Source of the DNA: JANPEF01 sp031413115
Lineage (GTDB): Bacteria > Eisenbacteria > RBG-16-71-46 > DASYSL01
DNA: 24,885 nt
Direction: 5' to 3'
NCBI GenBank assembly: GCA_031413115.1
Contig: JANOEH010000200.1
Span: forward strand, 1-24,885
A model generated the notes under the pieces. That model was not told where the DNA came from, made no database searches, and saw nothing but the letters and a program-made list of their open reading frames with translations. How positions within the stretch are numbered: the stretch's first letter is position 1; each line of letters starts with the position of its first letter. Below are positions 21,943-24,885 of this stretch, piece by piece. Made by a program: the position numbers and the translations under genes.

Positions 21943-21967
21943 GCGAGTCCCGCAAGTGGCCTAGATT
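21938..21967 (+). promoter_or_regulatory. Candidate sigma70-type promoter for the OMP-guaB operon
   Basis: TTGACG (21938-21943) and TAGATT (21962-21967) are separated by 18 bases. They match the -35 consensus at five of six positions and the -10 at four of six. Transcription would start near 21974, giving a leader of about 55 bases before the TTG at 22030. The -35 box lies inside the right arm of the palindrome at 21912-21942, which suggests control there. Not proven; consensus matches are common by chance. Confidence 0.4.
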
Positions 21968-22029
21968 CCCGGGTCTACGCGCCGGGCGCGCGATCCTCCC
22001 CGTCCGGGACACTCGAAGGAGATCCTCGC

Positions 22030-23136
22030 TTGAACCTCAGATCCTGCGGGGCCATTGCGGTCTTCGCCGCAATGGCAGTCTGTGCATCCACCGCCTCCGC
22101 GCAGGAGACGGTCGGGAAGGGTTCGCTCGGCGCCACCCTCGGGGCCCCGTTCTTCCTCGCGGATGCCGACACGAAGGAAGGCCAGAACTCGCGCCTGGTC
22201 GGGCTCGCCAACTTCCAGTACGTGTTCACGCCGAAGTCGCGCCTCGCCATCACCTTCGGCTACGGCTGGGTGGCCTACCAGGACGGCACGCGCGCGCCGT
22301 ACAAGGTCGTCGGCCCGTCGACCCCGGACAGCACCATCCTCAAGGACCTGATGCTCACGAAGTACGTGCCCCTCGCCCTTACCTACATCCGTTCGTTCAA
22401 GGACCAGGGCAAGGGTTGGGTCCCGTACCTCGGCCTCGGCGCGAACCTGACGCGCCTCGAGATCGTCAACGATCGCGACAAGATCAAGGACCCGGCCACG
22501 TTCGAGTCGTACGTGAACTGGGCGCCCGGCGTGCAGGTGCGCGGCGGGTCCGAGTACTTCCTCCCGTCGAACAAGAACGTGGCGTTCGATTTGAACGCGC
22601 ACTGGAGCTACCTGTTCTCGAAGGACGAGGAGCGCTTCCCGTCCGGCTTCACCGGGCCGCATTCGTACATGTCGATCAACTTCGGCGTGAACATCTACTT
22701 CTGGCCGATCGGCCATAAGCCCATCGAGGTGCCGAAAGGTCCCGAGGCCGAGGTGCCCGCGATCGCGCCGACCGAGCCCGGCCTGCCGCCGGCGCCCGCG
22801 CCTGATCCGACGCCCGATCCGCCTCCGCCTCCTCCCGTCCCGCCGTCCGCGCCCGATACGACGAAGGCGCCACCCGCGCCGCAGATGAAGGCGGCGGCGA
22901 CGACGACGAGCGCCGCGCCGGTGGTCAAGGCCGTGGCCGCGAAGCCTGCCCCGACGGCGAAGCCCATCGCTGCGGGTGAGGATTCGAGCGCCGTCTCCTG
23001 CCCGATCCCGCCGACGTCCGGCGCGGCCGGCATCAGCGGCGGCATGTTCGGCATCCCGGGCTCGCCGCCCGCCGACAGCGGCGCGGCCCGCACCCCGCAG
23101 CCTGATTCGAGCCCGGAGGAACGCCCCACGCCATGA
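22030..23136 (+). CDS. Outer-membrane beta-barrel protein with a proline/alanine-rich C-terminal tail
   Basis: Encodes 368 residues from TTG at 22030, chosen because AAGGAG ends 8 bases before it and a signal peptide follows directly (RSCGAIAVFAAMAVCASTAS, cleavage after ASA-Q). Residues about 25-235 are an eight-strand-like barrel with alternating aromatic strands (LVGLANFQYVFTPKSRLAIT, FGYGWVAYQDG, HSYMSINFGVNIYFWPIG); this resembles OmpW/OprF-type small barrels but I cannot name the family. Residues about 240-368 are a low-complexity tail rich in Pro, Ala and Thr (PAPDPTPDPPPPPPVPPSAP), unusual after a barrel, where a C-terminal strand normally ends the protein. The tail may lie in the periplasm as a spacer. 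The stop overlaps the guaB start by four bases, an unusual pairing. Confidence 0.72.
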   Translation: MNLRSCGAIAVFAAMAVCASTASAQETVGKGSLGATLGAPFFLADADTKEGQNSRLVGLANFQYVFTPKSRLAITFGYGWVAYQDGTRAPYKVVGPSTPDSTILKDLMLTKYVPLALTYIRSFKDQGKGWVPYLGLGANLTRLEIVNDRDKIKDPATFESYVNWAPGVQVRGGSEYFLPSNKNVAFDLNAHWSYLFSKDEERFPSGFTGPHSYMSINFGVNIYFWPIGHKPIEVPKGPEAEVPAIAPTEPGLPPAPAPDPTPDPPPPPPVPPSAPDTTKAPPAPQMKAAATTTSAAPVVKAVAAKPAPTAKPIAAGEDSSAVSCPIPPTSGAAGISGGMFGIPGSPPADSGAARTPQPDSSPEERPTP

Positions 23137-24611
23137 GCGACCTGACTTCGCGGATCGGACCCGACGCCCTCACCTTCGACGACGTTCTCCTCGTTCCCGG
23201 CAAGGCCACGATCCATCCGCGCGAAGTCCAGGTGCGGTCGCTCTTCTCGCGCAACATCGTGCTCAATGCGCCGCTGGTCTCCGCGGCGATGGACACGGTG
23301 ACCGAAGCCGACCTCGCGATCGCCATGGCGCGCGAGGGTGGCATCGGCGTCCTGCACAAGAATCTCTCCATCGCGGAACAGGCCGCGCAGGTCGACCGGG
23401 TCAAGCGCTCCGAGAGCGGCATGATCGTCGACCCGGTGACGCTCGATCCCGACGCGCCTTTGTCGAAGGCGCTCGACCTCATGGCACACTTCTCGATCTC
23501 GGGCGTGCCGATCACGCGTAACGGCAAGCTGGTGGGCATCCTCACCAATCGCGACCTGCGCTTCGAGACGCGCTTCGAGCGCCCGATCCGCGAGGTCATG
23601 ACCGGTGAGGCGCGCCTGGTGACCACGCCCGTGGGCACGACGCTCGAGGAGGCACGCGAGATTCTGCACCGCCACCGCATCGAGAAACTGCCGGTCGTCG
23701 ATGCCGACGGCACGCTGCGCGGGCTCATCACGGTCAAGGACATCCAGAAGCGCAAACAGTATCCCGACTCGTGCAAGGACTCGCTCGGCCGCCTGCGCGT
23801 GGCCGCGGGCATCGGCACCGGCGGCGACTTCCTCGAGCGCGTGGTGGAACTGCTCAAGGTCGAGGTCGACGCGATCGTCGTCGACTCCGCGCACGGGCAC
23901 TCGGTCGGCGTGCTCGAGGCGGCCGCCAGGGTGCGCGAGATGATGCCGGATCGCGACCTGATCGTCGGCAACGTGGCGACCTACGAGGGCGCGGCCGACC
24001 TGGTCGCCCTGGGCGCCGACGCGGTGAAGGTGGGCATGGGTCCCGGCGCGACGTGCACCACGCGCGTCGTCTCGGGCGCCGGCATGCCGCAGATCACCGC
24101 GGTGATGGAAGCGGTGCGCGCCTGCGCGCCGAAGGGCATCCCGGTCATCGCCGATGGCGGCATCAAGTACTCGGGCGACCTGGTGAAGGCGATCGCCGCC
24201 GGTGCGCACAGCGTCATGATCGGCTCGATGTTCGCCGGCACCGCCGAGTCGCCCGGCGAGCAGATCCTGCTCGAGGGCCGCGCCTACAAGGTCTACCGCG
24301 GCATGGGCTCGCTCGGCGCGATGGCCCGCGGCTCGGGCGACCGCTACTTCCAGGAAGGCGTGAAGGAGATGCGGAAGATGGTCGCCGAGGGCATCGAGGG
24401 CCGCGTGCCGTTCAAGGGCCCGCTCGCCGACTCGATCTACCAGCTCATGGGCGGCCTCCGGGCCGGCATGGGCTACTGCGGCGTGGCCACCATCGACGAG
24501 CTGCGCACCCTGGCGAAGTTCGTCCGCATCACCAGCGCCGGGCTGCGCGAATCCCACCCGCACGACCTGACCATCACGAAGGAAGCCCCGAACTACGAGA
24601 TTCACGGGTGA
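23133..24611 (+). CDS. guaB: Inosine-5'-monophosphate dehydrogenase
   Basis: Encodes 492 residues from ATG at 23133, overlapping the OMP stop (ATGA); GGAGG is 11 bases upstream. It oxidises IMP to XMP with NAD+, the committed step of guanine nucleotide synthesis, in the cytoplasm. The barrel's first part (FDDVLLVPGKATIHPREVQV, then LVSAAMDTVTEADLAIAMAR), two CBS domains (about 95-215, GVPITRNGKLVGILTNRDLR and LPVVDADGTLRGLITVKDIQ) and the catalytic loop are in order. Active-site Cys308 is in VKVGMGPGATCTTRVVSGAG. The flap region includes YRGMGSLGAM. Length is standard for the bacterial enzyme. Purine context fits hpt on the opposite strand, but the two are in separate operons. Confidence 0.96.
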   Translation: MSDLTSRIGPDALTFDDVLLVPGKATIHPREVQVRSLFSRNIVLNAPLVSAAMDTVTEADLAIAMAREGGIGVLHKNLSIAEQAAQVDRVKRSESGMIVDPVTLDPDAPLSKALDLMAHFSISGVPITRNGKLVGILTNRDLRFETRFERPIREVMTGEARLVTTPVGTTLEEAREILHRHRIEKLPVVDADGTLRGLITVKDIQKRKQYPDSCKDSLGRLRVAAGIGTGGDFLERVVELLKVEVDAIVVDSAHGHSVGVLEAAARVREMMPDRDLIVGNVATYEGAADLVALGADAVKVGMGPGATCTTRVVSGAGMPQITAVMEAVRACAPKGIPVIADGGIKYSGDLVKAIAAGAHSVMIGSMFAGTAESPGEQILLEGRAYKVYRGMGSLGAMARGSGDRYFQEGVKEMRKMVAEGIEGRVPFKGPLADSIYQLMGGLRAGMGYCGVATIDELRTLAKFVRITSAGLRESHPHDLTITKEAPNYEIHG

Positions 24612-24636
24612 TAGCTACAAGAACGGAGGGCCCATC

Positions 24637-24885
24637 GTGAGTGATCGAGGCGGGGATCGAGCGGGCGTGCTTCTCCGGAAGGTCTTCGACGTATTGATGG
24701 CGAATCCCGAAGGGCTTCTCGCCCGGGATGTCATCGTACGGGTAGAGGCTGAGCTAGGCCTGACCGAGTTCGAGAGGAGTTTCTACCCCAACACTCCGGG
24801 CATAAGGCGCTTCGACAAGATTATTCGGTTCTACACGATTGCCTCCGTCAAGGCGGCTTGGCTTCTCAAGGACAAGGGGCGTTGG
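24637..24885 (+). CDS. Mrr-type winged-helix protein, N-terminal fragment (cut by window end)
   Basis: The first 83 codons from GTG 24637, with GGAGGG 6 bases upstream, are open to the window edge. The sequence LLRKVFDVLMANPEGLLARD, then FYPNTPGIRRFDKIIRFYTI and VKAAWLLKDKGRW matches the N-terminal winged-helix (Mrr_N) region, in which a domain of about 90 residues precedes the nuclease or other effector. In Mrr-family proteins that effector is a type IV restriction PD-(D/E)xK domain acting on modified DNA. Which effector follows here cannot be seen. Codon use is visibly richer in A/T (att, ata, agg) than the genes upstream, hinting at acquisition by transfer. It starts 25 bases after guaB. 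Confidence 0.65.
   Translation, partial: MSDRGGDRAGVLLRKVFDVLMANPEGLLARDVIVRVEAELGLTEFERSFYPNTPGIRRFDKIIRFYTIASVKAAWLLKDKGRW

Noticed and set aside
22801..22960. Tandem repeat or CRISPR-like array in the proline-rich tail
   Set aside because: The repetition is codon-level (Pro/Ala/Thr) with no fixed unit or spacer; it is low-complexity coding sequence.
22695..24605. Minus-strand open frame of 636 codons antisense to guaB
   Set aside because: Composition (many His/Arg/Asp/Val) is that of the reverse of guaB codons; no start site or motif.

Overview
This is a high-GC window (roughly two-thirds G+C or more by eye) from a Gram-negative, diderm bacterium. It encodes two lipoproteins with clear lipoboxes, two outer-membrane beta-barrel proteins, and a secreted kelch-repeat protein. 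The kelch protein ends in a FlgD-Ig/T9SS-like C-terminal domain (PNPSRG, then a WDGRD turn, then GVYFARV). That tail, with GTG/TTG starts and dense ATGA/GTGA overlaps, suggests a member of the FCB group or a neighbouring phylum such as Candidatus Eisenbacteria or Gemmatimonadota. The phylum is an inference; no rRNA or marker tree is possible from this window.

Layout. (1) 1-2204, accessory: a lone integron-type gene cassette (SnoaL-like lipoprotein, 99-560) followed by a convincing attC site (583-660); a small conserved gene split by one in-frame stop (762-1181); a membrane protein coupled to an isochorismatase-fold hydrolase. (2) 2247-7348, small enzymes, all plus strand: a membrane-anchored serine hydrolase, an O-methyltransferase coupled to a GNAT acetyltransferase, a cupin lipoprotein, an apparently chimeric AHSA1 remnant, a DUF2892/VOC pair, a roughly 100-bp nested inverted-repeat element, and a DUF2277 gene. 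(3) 7535-9982, minus strand: a DinB-like protein, a BNR/Asp-box repeat protein overlapping a MoaD-like protein that ends in Gly-Gly, and DoxX. (4) 10283-11167: a small unknown ORF, then a two-gene ATGA-overlapping module (DUF4258-like and DUF2283-like).

(5) 11173-21819: housekeeping genes on the minus strand. In transcription order these are tRNA(CAU), tilS, hpt, ftsH and folP, then a 4.1-kb block of plus-strand genes (fused cytochrome-porin, kelch protein, a second two-gene module), then cdaA and a UbiA-like membrane protein. tilS-hpt-ftsH-folP-cdaA is a familiar bacterial order, so the plus-strand block looks inserted between folP and cdaA. (6) 22030-24885, plus strand: an outer-membrane protein with a proline-rich tail overlapping guaB, then the N-terminus of an Mrr-type winged-helix protein cut by the window end.

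Most notable: the single-heme cytochrome fused to a porin-like barrel (Cyc2-like architecture, 12988-14130); two small two-gene modules that each sit tail-to-tail against the 3' end of a core minus-strand operon and each have a non-standard or missing start on the first ORF; the attC cassette without a visible integrase; the nested palindrome at 6922-7023; and two visibly damaged or chimeric small genes (762-1181 and 5879-6166).
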